This document shows positions 32,378 to 33,205 of a stretch of 33,205 nt of DNA, in pieces. A model generated the notes under the pieces. That model did not search any database and was not told the DNA's origin. It saw only the letters and a list, made by a program, of their open reading frames with translations. Within the stretch, counting starts at the first letter, position 1. Each line of letters starts with the position of its first letter. Origin of the DNA: an uncultured Hungatella sp. (lineage in GTDB: Bacteria; Bacillota; Clostridia; Lachnospirales; Lachnospiraceae); assembly GCA_910588325.1 (NCBI GenBank), contig CAJUPP010000043.1, positions 1 through 33,205 of the forward strand. The letters are read 5' to 3'. The translations under genes were made by a program, and so were the position numbers.

Positions 32378-32439
32378 GCATAGCTGTTAGATTTTTGATT
32401 CAAATATGTTCGTTTGCATAACTGTTAGAAATTTGATTC
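32378..32439. repeat. Two-copy 24-bp direct repeat
   Basis: A 24-base unit, GCATAnCTGTTAGAnnTTTGATTC, occurs at 32378-32401 and 32416-32439, differing at three positions, with a period of 38 bases. It is AT-rich and lies between the decayed membrane-protein fragment and the final gene. It may be a regulator-binding pair or a recombination scar. Confidence 0.65.
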
Positions 32440-32473
32440 GTGGTCTCAAAAGCAGATGAAGGAGAACTGGTTT

Positions 32474-33205
32474 ATGTTTTTAAAAAAAGAAAAACCCAAA
32501 TTTGAAGTACGCCCGCTGTACTCCATCCGTGAGGAACTGGAACTGATCAGGGAGTTTTGCTGGCAGCCCAAACTGGAGGCAGGCAAAATCTACACAGAGG
32601 AAGAAATAGACGAAGTAGAAAAACGGCTGAACTTTAAACTGCCGCAGCCTCTCAGGGAGCTTTATCTGGTACTGGGCGACTATATGTGCGATAAGAGAGA
32701 TACCTGGTTCTGCCGCCCGGAGGAACTCCATTGGAGCGATAAGTATCTGTTGGTGACAGCTATGGAGAGAACCAATGGGGGCTGGGGAATCTACAGAAAA
32801 GACCCCTATCTCTCGGTGTATAACTGGCAGCGAAGCGGGGTCAACAGTTATGGTGAGGAGAAGGATGAAAAGCCGAAATCAGAGGTGGTAAGAAAAAGTG
32901 CGTACAATCAGTATTTCTCGAAATCCTGCTTTTATTGGGATATTTTTATTATCCATCATGTGCTGGATAAGGTCTTGCAGGATTGGTGGGATTTGCACCA
33001 ATCCTGGATGACAGTGGAAATGTCACCTTTTTACATTGGCTGTTCCCTGCCAAAAAAATTGGACGAAATGCGGAAAGTCCGCCAGAGAATGGAGAAATGG
33101 CTGCTTCCCATCTCAACAAAGGCAGAGCTTATACGGGTGGAATTATCCATAAAAAGTACAGATCCGGAGGATTATATGGTCTATGCTTATACGGACCCGG
33201 AGAAA
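32474..33205 (+). CDS. SMI1/KNR4 (SUKH)-like protein, truncated by the window end
   Basis: The frame is open from the ATG at 32474 to the last base, giving at least 244 residues. Around residues 41-68 it reads 'YTEEEIDEVEKRLNFKLPQP' then 'LRELYLVLGDY', the pattern of SUKH-superfamily proteins (helix, LP, helix, G). Later parts are rich in Trp and charged residues ('QDWWDLHQSWM'). SUKH proteins are widespread immunity proteins against polymorphic toxins, but free-standing ones exist. AAGGAG is nine bases before the ATG. It follows a decayed region and a direct repeat, a typical setting for such accessory genes. The C-terminus is not in the window. Confidence 0.7.
   Translation, partial: MFLKKEKPKFEVRPLYSIREELELIREFCWQPKLEAGKIYTEEEIDEVEKRLNFKLPQPLRELYLVLGDYMCDKRDTWFCRPEELHWSDKYLLVTAMERTNGGWGIYRKDPYLSVYNWQRSGVNSYGEEKDEKPKSEVVRKSAYNQYFSKSCFYWDIFIIHHVLDKVLQDWWDLHQSWMTVEMSPFYIGCSLPKKLDEMRKVRQRMEKWLLPISTKAELIRVELSIKSTDPEDYMVYAYTDPEK

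Noticed and set aside
1..33205. CRISPR arrays, tRNA or rRNA genes, transposases, riboswitches
   Set aside because: No regular repeat-spacer pattern, cloverleaf-like sequence, transposase-like protein or recognisable riboswitch core was seen on reading through; weak covariance-type signals cannot be excluded by eye.

Overview
The window looks like the chromosome of a low-to-moderate GC, gut-type Firmicute, most likely Lachnospiraceae (Clostridium cluster XIVa). Almost every gene has a strong AGGAGG-type ribosome site. Secreted proteins carry Gram-positive lipoboxes, and the two carbohydrate importers are of the CUT1 type without a local ATPase. No rRNA, tRNA, CRISPR array or intact mobile element was seen. 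The genus is inference.

Layout. (1) 92-6377, plus strand: a CUT1 sugar importer (binding lipoprotein and two permeases), a GH42 beta-galactosidase and an amidohydrolase. (2) 6447-8657: a secreted protein of unknown function, a small metallophosphoesterase on the minus strand and an unrecognised cytoplasmic protein. (3) 8814-10800, minus strand: two tandem-rhodanese lipoproteins ending at a clear intrinsic terminator. (4) 11027-18270: a GT39-like membrane glycosyltransferase on the plus strand faces a five-gene minus-strand run. That run holds a DegT/WecE-type aminotransferase, a GT2/ATP-grasp fusion and an SsuABC/TauABC-type importer. (5) 18370-22546: a TusA protein, a LysR regulator, then an operon of YeeE/YedE half A, TusA, YeeE/YedE half B and a TrxB-like flavoprotein with a cysteine-free thioredoxin-like tail. 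(6) 22782-23361: an AT-rich Phd/YefM-RelE/ParE toxin-antitoxin pair with its own promoter. (7) 23523-30608: a fructan/sucrose locus with GH32, a YtcQ-LplB-YtcP-type importer, a LacI regulator and a YesL-like protein around a divergent promoter region full of repeated operator-like motifs. (8) 30609-33205: gene remnants, a GNAT acetyltransferase, decayed sequence, a short direct repeat and a SUKH/SMI1-like protein running off the end.

How the parts may work together. Regions 3 and 5 look like one sulfane-sulfur system. Surface rhodaneses would act on thiosulfate or persulfide, a split YeeE/YedE channel would import sulfur, TusA carriers would accept it and a TrxB-like enzyme would handle electrons. 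The rhodanese and yeeE promoters share a near-identical 12-bp motif at 33-34 bp from their -10 boxes, which suggests co-regulation by the adjacent LysR protein. Region 4 has an ArnB/ArnC/ArnT-like set of activities. Together with the ATP-grasp fusion and the nearby importer, it is the least expected gene combination here. These functional links are inference from context.
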